Translations under genes and position numbers: made by a program | Shown: piece after piece, positions 36,532 through 44,897 of the stretch | How the letters are laid out: every line of letters begins with the position of its first letter | Numbering within the stretch: position 1 is the stretch's first letter | NCBI GenBank assembly: GCA_052161645.1 | Contig: CP197414.1 | Length of the DNA stretch: 64,000 nucleotides | DNA from: Laterigemmans sp052161645 | GTDB taxonomy: Bacteria; Planctomycetota; Planctomycetia; Pirellulales; Pirellulaceae | Strand: one strand, 5' to 3' | The notes under the pieces: generated by a model | Databases searched by the model: none | Told to the model about the DNA's origin: nothing | The model's input: the letters and a program-made list of their open reading frames with translations, nothing else

Positions 36532-38037
36532 CTACCAGATCGCGATTCGACGAATAGCGGCCTCGATTTCTTTGGGCGTGCCACAGCCAAAACCAAAGAC
36601 CAGTCCATTGTGCTCGGAAGAATTCGTCAGCGAATCAATCGAGATCGCTTGGATGTGGATGCCGAGTTTTGCGAAACGACGTGTGAGCGTGATGTCACGA
36701 TGTTGGGTCAGAATCTTCGCTGCGCGGTGAAGCCCAGCTTCGGCACCGATGAGCTCCAATTTTGCTGACAAGTGCCGGTCGATTGCGTTGACAAGCGCTG
36801 CATGTCGCTGCTGGTGGACCTTTCGCATGCGGCGCATGTGCCGCTCAAGGTGACCTTCCTCAATAAAGTCGTGGACAACCTGTTGCATAAGTAAAGACGG
36901 CGCCCGGCCGACGATCTTGAAGGCCGTTTCGTAGGCAGCAGCCAGCGAACTGGGCACGATGACATATCCTATGCCAAGCGAAGGGAACAGGAGCTTGCTG
37001 AGACTTCCCATGTAGAAAGTCCGTTGATTTCGATCGAGCCCCTGGAGCGATGGGATCGGTGGCTGCGAGTAGCTATAAACACTGTCATAGTCGTCTTCGA
37101 TGATCGCCGCGTTGTGCTGCTGTGCCCAGTCGAGCAACTCGATCCGGCGTTCGATCGACATCGTAACGCCCATCGGGAATTGATGTGAAGGCGTGACGTA
37201 AACGGCCTTTGCGTTTCCGGCGGTGGCGTTGCACGACTTGATGGAAGCACCGTTGGCATCGACTGGTAGTGGAATCAAATTCACTCCGTTGGACTGAAAC
37301 GCTGCTCGAGCACGCCAGTATCCAGGATCTTCAAACAGGACAGAATCACCGGGATCGAGGATAAGCCTGATGGTCAGCTCGATCGCCTGTTGAGTACCGG
37401 CAGTAATGAATACCTGCTCAGGATTGCAGCGTACACCGCGAAATGTCTTGGTGTACTCGCAGATAGCAACTCGCAAGGGCATCCAACCCGATGCCGACTG
37501 GTATTTGAGATGCGAGCTTGACATGCTACGTCCGCGATCGCGGCAGATTTTTGTCCAGATATCAAGCGGGAATTCGTCAAGTGCGGGGATACCAAGTGAA
37601 AACAATGCTGGTTGATCGAGGTACGAAGGGCGAATTCCTTCTTCGATTGTCGCCATTCGTTGCCCTCGACTGGAAAGTCCTACCAACGCAGTTTGTGGAG
37701 CAGACTTTACGGACCGGAGAATATTTGCGTCGGAATCAACACAAGAAAATTGCGACATCTTGTGGTCGTCCGGCAATTCACCACGGACGAACGTCCCGCT
37801 TCCGACACGCGACGCCAGGTACCCCTCTGCCAGCAACTGATCGTAGGCATTCACGATCGTCATTCGCGAAACGTTGAGCTGCTCTGCAAGGCTTCGAGTC
37901 GCGGGTAGCGTGGTTCCTCGCTTCAGTTTTCCCGAAAGGATCGCTTCACGAACGCCTTCGTAAATCTGGCGGTGCAACGGTTCATTCCGCCGCCGATCCA
38001 GACGAAGTACTCCAGCCCCTAAAATTGCCTTGTCCAT
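36532..38037 (-). CDS. MocR-family regulator (GntR helix-turn-helix plus aminotransferase domain)
   Basis: 501 residues from ATG 38037 (a GTG five codons upstream is possible). The N-terminal winged helix-turn-helix of GntR type contains LHRQIYEGVREAILSGKL and LAEQLNVSRMTIVNAYDQL. The C-terminal class I aminotransferase-like PLP domain has AIIEDDYDSVYSY and the PLP lysine in YMGSLSKLLFP. MocR proteins sense amino acids or vitamin B6 compounds through PLP and control divergent genes. Here it is divergent from a GNAT acetyltransferase gene, with the start codons about 117 bases apart, and may control the GNAT-PhzF-cystathionine synthase cluster. Confidence 0.9.
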   Translation of the reverse strand: MDKAILGAGVLRLDRRRNEPLHRQIYEGVREAILSGKLKRGTTLPATRSLAEQLNVSRMTIVNAYDQLLAEGYLASRVGSGTFVRGELPDDHKMSQFSCVDSDANILRSVKSAPQTALVGLSSRGQRMATIEEGIRPSYLDQPALFSLGIPALDEFPLDIWTKICRDRGRSMSSSHLKYQSASGWMPLRVAICEYTKTFRGVRCNPEQVFITAGTQQAIELTIRLILDPGDSVLFEDPGYWRARAAFQSNGVNLIPLPVDANGASIKSCNATAGNAKAVYVTPSHQFPMGVTMSIERRIELLDWAQQHNAAIIEDDYDSVYSYSQPPIPSLQGLDRNQRTFYMGSLSKLLFPSLGIGYVIVPSSLAAAYETAFKIVGRAPSLLMQQVVHDFIEEGHLERHMRRMRKVHQQRHAALVNAIDRHLSAKLELIGAEAGLHRAAKILTQHRDITLTRRFAKLGIHIQAISIDSLTNSSEHNGLVFGFGCGTPKEIEAAIRRIAIW

Positions 38038-38038
38038 A

Positions 38039-38105
38039 ATTGGTCTACTCACATTTTACAAAACCGGATATTGCAGAGAGCCAATTATCTGCGACGATTG
38101 GTCCA
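38039..38105. promoter_or_regulatory. candidate MocR operator: repeated ATTGGTCYA
   Basis: ATTGGTCTA at 38039-38047 and ATTGGTCCA at 38097-38105 are direct repeats 58 bases apart in the MocR/GNAT divergent region; an inverted partial copy (GAGCCAAT) lies between them at 38078-38085. MocR regulators commonly bind spaced direct repeats between themselves and a divergent target, so this is a plausible binding site. Confidence 0.5.
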
Positions 38106-38153
38106 GTGCAATGCCGATCGACAGCAATCTCTTACGCAGAACGACAAAATGCG

Positions 38154-38879
38154 ATGACCATTGAAATCAATAACTTGGGGCAGCCGATTGGCAGTGTCGT
38201 CGCTGATTGGGTTCAACCGCTACCTCCACCGCGCGAGGCAATCGAGGGACGGTATTGTCGGCTTGAGCCGCTGGATGTGGCAGCTCATGCCCCAAAGCTG
38301 TTTGCCGCCAATCAACAGGACAAACAGGGAATCAATTGGACCTATCTGCCGTACGGACCGTTCGAAAGCTTCGACAATTATCGCCAGTGGATGGAAGCAA
38401 CCTGCTTTGGCAATGATCCACTATTCCTTGCTATCCGCAACCTGGTTACCGACGAAGTCACAGGGCTGGCCAGCTATTTGCGAATCGATCCCAAAAACGG
38501 TTCGATCGAAGTTGGACATTTGAATTACTCGCCGAAACTGCAAAAGAGCGTCGCGGCCACGGAGGCGATGTATCTAATGATGCGACAGGCGTTCGAACTA
38601 GGCTACCGACGTTATGAATGGAAGTGTAACGCGCTCAACGCACCATCACGAGTTGCAGCCGAGCGACTCGGTCTGCAATTTGAAGGTGTGTTCCGTCAAC
38701 ACATGGTCGTCAAAGGTCGCAATCGCGACTCAGCATGGTACTCCGTAATCGATTCAGAATGGCCACAACTTCGGCAAGCCTTTGAAACCTGGCTGTCCCA
38801 GGATAACTTCGACGAGTCAGGTCGGCAGCGAACGCGACTGTCGGACTTGACTGCACCGATTCTGACACGGAAACGATAA
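38154..38879 (+). CDS. GNAT N-acetyltransferase, RimJ/RimL type
   Basis: 241 residues from ATG 38154. Sequence typical of the RimJ/RimL group: GRYCRLEPLDVAAHAPKLF, WTYLPYGPF, ASYLRIDPKNGSIEVGHLNY, and the acceptor-side ALNAPSRVAAERLGLQFEG. It transfers acetyl from acetyl-CoA to an amine; the substrate is unknown. It is divergent from a MocR regulator and about 70 bases before the PhzF gene. A damaged copy of its 3' end lies downstream of the PhzF gene (39768-39899). Confidence 0.88.
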   Translation: MTIEINNLGQPIGSVVADWVQPLPPPREAIEGRYCRLEPLDVAAHAPKLFAANQQDKQGINWTYLPYGPFESFDNYRQWMEATCFGNDPLFLAIRNLVTDEVTGLASYLRIDPKNGSIEVGHLNYSPKLQKSVAATEAMYLMMRQAFELGYRRYEWKCNALNAPSRVAAERLGLQFEGVFRQHMVVKGRNRDSAWYSVIDSEWPQLRQAFETWLSQDNFDESGRQRTRLSDLTAPILTRKR

Positions 38880-38949
38880 TTTTCGACAGAACTTGTCATC
38901 CGTTTTCAGTGTCCTTCAACCACAACTTTCCCAAGCTCAATGGCTTAAC

Positions 38950-39759
38950 ATGAAAACCAGCATTGTTGATTCATTTACTGATGTCCCGTTCAACGGAAAT
39001 CCGGCAGGCGTTTGCCAGGTGGACACGGAACTTTCTGATCGAGCCATGTTGTTGATCGCACGGGAGCTTGGACTTTCCGAGACTGCGTTTGTCAGGCCAA
39101 TCGGTGACGCCGAGTATTCGATCCGCTACTTCTCTCCCAAGATTGAGATCCCACTGTGCGGACATGCAACACTGGCCGCGGCTAAGATCGTTTTCTCTGG
39201 TACTGCTCTGAGCGAAATCTGCTTTGTGACTCAACAACAGTTGAGCCTTCGGGTTTCTCGGCAGGGCGATGGGATTCGCATGAAATTCCCCGTCTATCAG
39301 ACTCAGCTCGCTGATGCGCCGCCGCAGTTGCTGGACGCGCTGGGACTGGAGCGAGTTCTTGCGTCGGTGTTCAATCCCGAAACAAAAATCTTGATGTTGG
39401 AGATCGAATCAACCGAACTGCTGGCCAAACTTCAACCCGACTTTTCTGCCCTGTACGCTTCGCATGAAGGCATCAACGGTGTGTTGGTGACTGCTGCCTC
39501 TGTCAATGGATCATACGACTTTCATTCAAGATACTTCTGGCCGTGGAGTGGTACCAACGAAGATCCGGTCACCGGCGGCACTCACACCTTCCTCGCGCCG
39601 TATTGGGCACAGAAACTCGGCAAGTCGAAGCTGGCTTCGTTTCAAGCGTCTGCGCGAACTGGTTTCATGGAAGTCGAATTGCTGAGCGACCAGTGGCTGT
39701 CCATCACCGGTCAAGCAGTGATCGTGCTTTCCGGCCAGATCCGCTGTGAAATGGTTTGA
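38950..39759 (+). CDS. PhzF-family isomerase/epimerase
   Basis: 269 residues from ATG 38950. PhzF fold signatures: VDSFTDVPFNGNPAGVC at the start, the catalytic glutamate region LGLSETAFV, LCGHATLAAAK, and GTNEDPVTGGTHTFLAPYW. The family has a diaminopimelate-epimerase-like fold and isomerises small acids; most members have unknown substrates. It lies between a GNAT gene and a cystathionine-synthase-like gene on the same strand, suggesting amino-acid-derived metabolism or detoxification. Confidence 0.88.
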   Translation: MKTSIVDSFTDVPFNGNPAGVCQVDTELSDRAMLLIARELGLSETAFVRPIGDAEYSIRYFSPKIEIPLCGHATLAAAKIVFSGTALSEICFVTQQQLSLRVSRQGDGIRMKFPVYQTQLADAPPQLLDALGLERVLASVFNPETKILMLEIESTELLAKLQPDFSALYASHEGINGVLVTAASVNGSYDFHSRYFWPWSGTNEDPVTGGTHTFLAPYWAQKLGKSKLASFQASARTGFMEVELLSDQWLSITGQAVIVLSGQIRCEMV

Positions 39760-39767
39760 TCTCGGCG

Positions 39768-39899
39768 TGGTACGATGCCATAGCCCAAGAACGGCCAGCC
39801 CTTCAGCAAGCCTTCGAGAGAGCCTGAAAATTTCGACGAGTCGGGTCAGCAGCGAACGCGACTGTCTGAGTTGACTGCACCGATTCTGACACCAAAAGG
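39768..39899 (+). pseudogene. relic of a duplicated GNAT 3' end
   Basis: The stretch reads WYDAIAQERPALQQAFERA, a stop, a frameshift, then FDESGQQRTRLSELTAPILT. It is closely similar to the last about 45 residues of the GNAT at 38154-38879 (WYSVIDSEWPQLRQAFE ... FDESGRQRTRLSDLTAPILT), and the similarity continues into the leader after that gene. It marks a tandem duplication with most of the copy lost. It lies in the gap between the PhzF and cystathionine-synthase-like genes. Confidence 0.75.
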
Positions 39900-39975
39900 A
39901 TGGTTTTCGAACGAACTTGTCGTCCGATTTCCTTGTCCTTCAACTACAACTTCAACAAAGCCAATTGGTGCTTGT

Positions 39976-41112
39976 ATGCAATGCTCAAATCTAGGCAAAG
40001 AGACAATCAGTGTTCATGCTGGCAAGCGGGCAGAAAGTGCGGGCGTTGTCAACGCGGTCGAACCGTCATCGGCGTTTCGATACATCGACGAAGACGATCA
40101 GCCCTACCCGCGGTACTTCAATACTCCGAACCAGCAGATTGTCATCGAGCAAATTTGCAAGCTTGAAGGTGCCGCCGCAGGGCTGGTGTTTGCGTCCGGC
40201 ATGGCCGCGATCAGCACGACGCTGCTTTCCGTTTTGAAGCGTGGCGATCATGTAGTCCTGCAAGACGCATTGTACGGCGGCACGCATTTGCTGGTGCTGA
40301 AGGAGTTTGAGCAGGCCGGCATCGCCTACACGTTTGCTCGGACTGACACGCGTTCGTTGGTTGCTGCGATTCAACCGACTACGAAAGCCATCTACATCGA
40401 GACTCCATCCAATCCGCTGCTCGATATCGTCGATCTGAAATCCGCGGCGAATGAAGGACGATCACGCGGTATCACCACGATCGTTGACAATACCTTTGCC
40501 ACACCGATCAATCAGAACCCAATCGATCTTGGAGTCGATGTCGTGCTGCACAGCGGCACAAAGTATCTCGGAGGCCACAGTGACCTGTGTTTCGGAGCCG
40601 TTGTAGGTTGCGAGGAAACGGTCGAACTCATTCGTCAGAAAGCTGTCCTTTTTGGCGGCAGCATCAACGCCCTGACGTGCTATTTGATCGAACGCAGTAT
40701 CAAGACGCTTTCGATTCGGGTGGAGAAGCAAAATGAAAACGCGATGCAGCTTGCCAGCTATCTCGATCAGCATCCGAGAGTGGAGCGAGTGTTCTATCCC
40801 GGATTGGCGTCTCACCCAGATCACGAAATCGCTCGACAGCAAATGAGTGGGTTTGGCGGCATGCTTTCTTTTCGTTTGACGAACGACATCTCGCCGATAG
40901 GCTTTCTTCGATCGCTACAGCTCATCTCGCCTGCATTGAGTCTCGGCGGGGTCGAATCGACGGCTACCATTCCGGCGTTCACGTCGCACAAAGCCATGCC
41001 AGCATCTGACCGATCAAAACTGGGCCTCACAGAACAACTCATTCGATTGTCCGTTGGAATCGAGACTGCTCAGGATCTGATCGCGGACCTCGAACTAGCC
41101 TTGAAGGGATGA
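39976..41112 (+). CDS. cystathionine gamma-synthase/beta-lyase family PLP enzyme
   Basis: 378 residues. Cys/Met metabolism PLP-dependent family: ETISVHAGKR at the start, SSAFRYID, GLVFASGMAAISTTLL, YIETPSNPLLDI, IVDNTFATPINQNP and the PLP-lysine region LHSGTKYLGGHSDL. It catalyses beta- or gamma-elimination or replacement on sulfur amino acids; the exact reaction cannot be read from sequence. The open frame extends upstream into the GNAT relic, but ATG 39976 begins where family homology begins. It ends with a 4-base overlap with a small relic. Confidence 0.9.
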   Translation: MQCSNLGKETISVHAGKRAESAGVVNAVEPSSAFRYIDEDDQPYPRYFNTPNQQIVIEQICKLEGAAAGLVFASGMAAISTTLLSVLKRGDHVVLQDALYGGTHLLVLKEFEQAGIAYTFARTDTRSLVAAIQPTTKAIYIETPSNPLLDIVDLKSAANEGRSRGITTIVDNTFATPINQNPIDLGVDVVLHSGTKYLGGHSDLCFGAVVGCEETVELIRQKAVLFGGSINALTCYLIERSIKTLSIRVEKQNENAMQLASYLDQHPRVERVFYPGLASHPDHEIARQQMSGFGGMLSFRLTNDISPIGFLRSLQLISPALSLGGVESTATIPAFTSHKAMPASDRSKLGLTEQLIRLSVGIETAQDLIADLELALKG

Positions 41113-41291
41113 TTCAACGGCCCATGAAGCTTCCCTCTATTGCGATCATCGGCGAGTATTCAGCTGATTTTGCCCCTTCGGCAGGAATTTCAGCCGGTAT
41201 CGATATGAGCCTGCACATCGTCCGCCGATTCTTGGGCCAGACTCGCGCCTTGAAAGTGGCAACCTACATGGAATACAAATGGAGTGAATAG
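41109..41291 (+). pseudogene. fused relic with a DJ-1/PfpI-type C terminus
   Basis: 60 codons overlapping the previous stop (ATGA). The last about 35 residues (SAGISAGIDMSLHIVRRFLG, then TYMEYKW) resemble the end of DJ-1/PfpI amidotransferase-like proteins, including the one in the FtrA-type regulator at 43712. The first about 18 residues (KLPSIAIIGEYSADFAPS) look like the start of a different glutamine-amidotransferase-like protein. The middle is missing, so this is probably a deletion fusion. Confidence 0.45.
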
Positions 41292-41360
41292 AGGCGGTTC
41301 TTACCCACCGAGTCAACCAAGACAATGACGACGGTCATATCACCAAGAAAACTAAACTAA

Positions 41361-42029
41361 ATGGATCAAATACTCGTTTATGGTGACTCGCTCAGTTGGG
41401 GAATCATTCCCGGCACGAGAGAGCGCTTGCCATTTCCCAAACGCTGGCCGGGCGTTCTTGAAGTTGAACTTCAAAGACGAGCATTGCGAGTTCGCATCAT
41501 CGAAGACTGCCTCAACGGTCGCCGTACCGTCCTTGATGATGCGGTGAAACCGGGCCGAGATGGGCTCATTGGTCTTGAGCAACGGATCGAAGTCAACTCG
41601 CCGCTGGCGCTCGTCATCGTCATGCTGGGTGTCAATGACTTTCAATCAGGACACTGTTTTACTGCAGGTGATACGGCACAAGGCCTTGGGAAGTTGGTCG
41701 ACACAATTCGACGGGCTCCGCTTGAACCCGGTATGCACGTGCCCAGTGTGCTGCTGGTCGCTCCTCCGCAATTACAAGTATCGAGAGGTCCTCTTGCGGC
41801 AAAGTTCGTGAATGCCCAGGCCAAGTCTGTTGGATTAACTAGCGCCATACGCGATGTCGCATTGGAGATTGGATGCGAATTCTTCGATGCAGGTTCCGTC
41901 ACTTCCACCAGCGTTGTCGATGGAGTCCACCTCGACGAATCTCAACACCACACCTTAGGAATCGCTCTTGCCGATGTCGTCGCTCGGATCGATCTAGGTT
42001 GTCACCATTCAATCAATGGACTCCGCTGA
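41361..42029 (+). CDS. SGNH/GDSL hydrolase
   Basis: 222 residues. SGNH esterase blocks: YGDSLSWGI (block I, nucleophile Ser), IVMLGVND (block III, Asn), and VVDGVHLDE (block V, Asp and His). No signal peptide, so a cytoplasmic esterase or lipase-like enzyme, resembling arylesterases. The last about 18 codons (VARIDLGCHHSINGLR) belong to a sequence also found at the end of the VOC gene at 50487-50915. Confidence 0.88.
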   Translation: MDQILVYGDSLSWGIIPGTRERLPFPKRWPGVLEVELQRRALRVRIIEDCLNGRRTVLDDAVKPGRDGLIGLEQRIEVNSPLALVIVMLGVNDFQSGHCFTAGDTAQGLGKLVDTIRRAPLEPGMHVPSVLLVAPPQLQVSRGPLAAKFVNAQAKSVGLTSAIRDVALEIGCEFFDAGSVTSTSVVDGVHLDESQHHTLGIALADVVARIDLGCHHSINGLR

Positions 42030-42105
42030 TGTCAAACGCCCCTTTCAACGAATTCAACGGTCCTGGCGGACGCTTCATTAGCGTTGATTCGGGGCGTATA
42101 GCAGA
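41977..42105 (+). repeat. shared 3'-tail repeat, copy 1 (partner 50865-50990)
   Basis: About 125 bases are alike at the ends of two unrelated genes. The segment covers the last about 18 codons of each host gene, a TGATG stop-start overlap, and the first about 23 codons of a following short frame starting MSNxPFNExNGPGGRFISVD. Identity is highest (about 90% by eye) after the overlap. In this copy the short frame runs to 42187 (52 codons). Confidence 0.75.
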
Positions 42106-42333
42106 ATGTATGGGTGAATGGCGGGCCAAAAGAATGAATGGCCGGAGTGATCCCGATTCAAGAGCAATTGTTATCTCCAGTCGTTGACCCGGTATCGAAA
42201 CGCGAGATCGCTGCTCAAGAATATTTGGAAACATTTCGTAATCACATGAATAGACTTAAATAGAATTAGGCTTTTCGAATGAAATGCCAAGAAGGCTCTT
42301 TTGCAACACTGAAAAAAGGTGCAGGTCAATGCA

Positions 42334-42822
42334 ATGGAATATCTGATTGAGGAACATGCAGAGAATATTTCAGATTTCGAAATAAATAAACTTCTAACCA
42401 ACGCTTATGTGGGCGGTGGGTTCACGACACCAGAACGGGCGGCCATAATCTTCGTCTCATCTGCTGTGAGAAGACGTGGGAAAATGATCGTTGCGCGTAC
42501 AGCAGATGGCGTTTTCGTCGGAATGGTGATTGCTGTCCGGCCCGATGCTCCGGCTCGACGAATGGCCGAACCGGATGAAGCGGAGATCCATTTGTTGGCC
42601 GTTGACACACTGTACCGTGGCAATGGGCTTGGAAGGGTATTGATGTCGAAAGCGCTTGAAACAATCCGCGATATGGGCTTCAACAAAGCGGTACTTTGGA
42701 CTCAACCGCAAATGATCCCAGCCCATCGACTTTACGAGTCTATGGGATTCGTCCGGGCTCATTGGCGTGATCCAGTTTTTGATGGAATCTACTTCTTTGC
42801 CTATCAAATAGAATGTAGTTGA
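42334..42822 (+). CDS. GNAT N-acetyltransferase
   Basis: 162 residues from ATG 42334, preceded by AGGT at a workable distance; an in-frame GTG at 42319 is possible. The acetyl-CoA-binding motif A is visible (IHLLAVDTLYRGNGLGRVLM), followed by GFNKAVLWTQPQMIPAHRLY and ESMGFVRAHW. Substrate unknown. It stands alone on the plus strand. Confidence 0.85.
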   Translation: MEYLIEEHAENISDFEINKLLTNAYVGGGFTTPERAAIIFVSSAVRRRGKMIVARTADGVFVGMVIAVRPDAPARRMAEPDEAEIHLLAVDTLYRGNGLGRVLMSKALETIRDMGFNKAVLWTQPQMIPAHRLYESMGFVRAHWRDPVFDGIYFFAYQIECS

Positions 42823-43005
42823 AATGCAGAATCAGCACAGTTCAAGTCATTGCTTTTCTTGACAAATGCTGAAACCCGGCAGACAGGACCGTAATCGGAC
42901 TAGTTACAGATTCTCTACTCAAGTTGCACCGTCCTGAGTTACTGGCAATTAGAGCATTGCTTGCGAAATCGAGTCGGAAACCTCGCTAGTGCGGCTTCGG
43001 CCACA

Positions 43006-43203
43006 TCATTTGAAGTCATAACTTCGATGATGTCTGCGATGGGCTAGGTGCGTCAGCGGCGCTTTGTCGCCAATTCTATTGTCGCATGTCTTCCAACTCG
43101 CCTGCTCGAACATGGCGTGTTGGCGGCAGATTTCTTCAAGTTGACTAAGATCTGACTGGACCACAAATCGAATATCAACGTCATTAGCAAGTGACAAGTT
43201 CAA
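43006..43203 (-). pseudogene. GNAT N-terminal fragment
   Basis: 65 codons overlapping the end of the rhodanese gene by 20 bases. VDIRFVVQSDLSQLEEICRQ, then HAMFEQASWKT, are typical of the first 40 residues of a GNAT acetyltransferase; after that the sequence loses similarity and stops. The acetyl-CoA-binding part is absent. It was probably the second gene of an operon with rhodanese. Confidence 0.5.
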
Positions 43204-43585
43204 ACCCCTCGTCTTTCCAACCTTCGATGCCTCCGATCATTTCCTTGACTGGTAGTCCCAAGAGTGCGATCTTGATTGCTGCTTTGTTTGCGCCGTTGCA
43301 GTGAGGTCCCGCACAATACACGACAAAAATACCATCTGTTGGCAATTGAGGCAGCGTCTCGGTGCGAATCTGTGAATGCGGCAGATGAATGGCTGAGGGT
43401 AAATGACCAGACTTAAAAAGACTTTCCGATCGTACGTCGAGCAGAACAAAATTCGCGACGTCGTTTGCAAGCGAATGATGCACATCCCAACAGTCCGTTT
43501 CTAACGTCAGTCTCGCCTGGAAATGAACTGCTGCGGCTTGCGGCGTGGCTGCTTGAATGGCAGTTACCTGCGATTTAATTTTCAT
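43184..43585 (-). CDS. rhodanese-like sulfurtransferase
   Basis: 133 residues from ATG 43585, with GGGAGAG eight bases upstream. Rhodanese domain: FVLLDVRSESLFKSGHLPSA, then the active-site loop VVYCAGPHCNGANKAA with catalytic Cys, and GIEGWKDEGF. It transfers sulfane sulfur to a thiophilic acceptor, or acts as a binding domain. It is divergent from an FtrA-like regulator gene across 126 bases; this pairing occurs in other bacteria and suggests direct regulation. Confidence 0.88.
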   Translation of the reverse strand: MKIKSQVTAIQAATPQAAAVHFQARLTLETDCWDVHHSLANDVANFVLLDVRSESLFKSGHLPSAIHLPHSQIRTETLPQLPTDGIFVVYCAGPHCNGANKAAIKIALLGLPVKEMIGGIEGWKDEGFELVTC

Positions 43586-43711
43586 TGCAATTACTCTCCC
43601 AATAAAAGTGTGTGCGTAGCGTCCGCCAAGGGCGACTAACTGAGACGATTTTCGCAACAAAACAGGCTGAATTCGAGTGGCAGCAATGACATGTTTCGAT
43701 AAAATACTGCC

Positions 43712-44677
43712 ATGTTGCCTAAAAACCTAAATGTTGTTGCCGTAGGCTATGATCGGCTCGCCTTTTTCGAGTTTGGCATTGCCGTTGAGGTGTTTGGGTT
43801 GCCTCGTCCCGAGATTGACGCTTGGTATCATTTTCAGACCTGCAGGGTGGAATCAGGGCCGATCAGAACATTGGCAGGAATGTCTTTGCAAATCACCAAA
43901 GGTCTAAGGACTCTGGACTGCGCAGGAACTATCATCATTCCAGGTTGGCGGAATATAGATGAGATTCCGCCTGAAAATTTCCTCCGTTCGCTTAGGCGTG
44001 CCCACGAAAGAGGCGCACGAATCGTGTCGTTATGTTCTGGGGCTTTTGTTTTGGCGGCTGCTGGACTGCTGAATGGCCGGTCTGCGACAACACACTGGCG
44101 GTATACGGAACGACTTCAAAGTGACTACCCAGAAATACAAGTCGATCGTAAGGTTTTATACATTGATGCTGGAAACATTTTGACTGCTGCTGGCAGTGCT
44201 GCCGGGATTGATTTGTGCCTGCATTTAGTCCGACGAGACTTCGGTGCTAAGATCGCTAATGTTGTGGCTCGGCGATTGGTGGTTTCTCCCCATCGCGATG
44301 GTGGCCAGGCCCAATTTATCGATCGACCAATTACGCGCTGCGAAGATAGTCAAATTGGGTCATTGCTTCAGTGGCTCTTGGTGCATCTAGCAGAAGAACA
44401 TTCTGTCAAGTCGATGGCGAAGCGTGCCTGTATGAGCGAGCGCACATTTGCTCGTCGCTTTCGAGATCAAACCGGTACGACACCTGTACAATGGCTGGCG
44501 TTTGAACGAATAAAGGTGGCACAGCAGTTATTAGAAACAAGTTCACTGAGCGTTGACCAGATTGCTACTCGATCAGGCTTCACCTCGGCACAATTGCTTC
44601 GAATTCACTTCCGCAGAGCCACTGGGCGAAACCCCAACGCCTATCGATCATCGTTTCGACCCAAGCAGATAAATTGA
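43712..44677 (+). CDS. GlxA/FtrA-type AraC-family regulator with DJ-1/PfpI domain
   Basis: 321 residues. The N-terminal DJ-1/PfpI domain (about 8-190) has IIIPGWRN, the nucleophile-elbow ARIVSLCSGAFVLAAAGLL, and GSAAGIDLCLHLVRRDFG. The C-terminal AraC-type double helix-turn-helix (about 225-318) contains KRACMSERTFARRFRDQTG and IATRSGFTSAQLLRIHFRRA. A cytoplasmic transcription factor, probably activating the divergent rhodanese gene. The amidase domain usually serves as ligand sensor rather than enzyme. Confidence 0.9.
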   Translation: MLPKNLNVVAVGYDRLAFFEFGIAVEVFGLPRPEIDAWYHFQTCRVESGPIRTLAGMSLQITKGLRTLDCAGTIIIPGWRNIDEIPPENFLRSLRRAHERGARIVSLCSGAFVLAAAGLLNGRSATTHWRYTERLQSDYPEIQVDRKVLYIDAGNILTAAGSAAGIDLCLHLVRRDFGAKIANVVARRLVVSPHRDGGQAQFIDRPITRCEDSQIGSLLQWLLVHLAEEHSVKSMAKRACMSERTFARRFRDQTGTTPVQWLAFERIKVAQQLLETSSLSVDQIATRSGFTSAQLLRIHFRRATGRNPNAYRSSFRPKQIN

Positions 44678-44711
44678 TTTTATGATTCCTGTCTCAACCA
44701 CCTTGTTCGAT

Positions 44712-44804
44712 GATCGCGTGGTCCAACTGCTAAGACTCCTGCATGACACGCCGGACGACCACCTCTGCGGGTCAGTGCCCGAGGTTCGATTCCTTCCGCG
44801 ATCA
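44712..44804 (+). tRNA. tRNA-Val(GAC)-like gene with long variable region
   Basis: A perfect 7-bp acceptor stem (GATCGCG 44712-44718 with CGCGATC 44797-44803) and discriminator A. D arm GTC/GAC; anticodon arm CCTGC-ATGACAC-GCCGG (one mismatch), anticodon GAC at 44745-44747 after U33. T loop TTCGATT (44785-44791) with a weak stem. About 25 bases between the anticodon and T stems can form GGG/CCC, a class-II-like variable arm that is abnormal for Val. No encoded CCA. A diverged or pseudo tRNA is possible. Confidence 0.45.
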
Positions 44805-44815
44805 CTGATGGGAAT

Positions 44816-44886
44816 GGTTTGTAAGTGTTCCGGGAGCACGCGTTCTTGGTAAGAACGAAGATCGAGTTCGATTCTCGAACGAGCCT
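44816..44886 (+). tRNA. tRNA-Thr(GGT)
   Basis: 71 nt fold into a full cloverleaf: acceptor GGTTTGT/ACGAGCC (all pairs including G-U), D arm GTGT/GCAC with GGG in the loop, a perfect anticodon stem CGTTC/GAACG with loop TTGGTAA (anticodon GGT), a 4-base variable loop, and T arm TCGAG-TTCGATT-CTCGA (perfect stem). No encoded CCA; discriminator U is unusual. The anticodon loop is identical to that of common bacterial tRNA-Thr(GGU). The best-preserved member of the cluster. Confidence 0.65.
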
Positions 44887-44897
44887 CTATATGAAAT

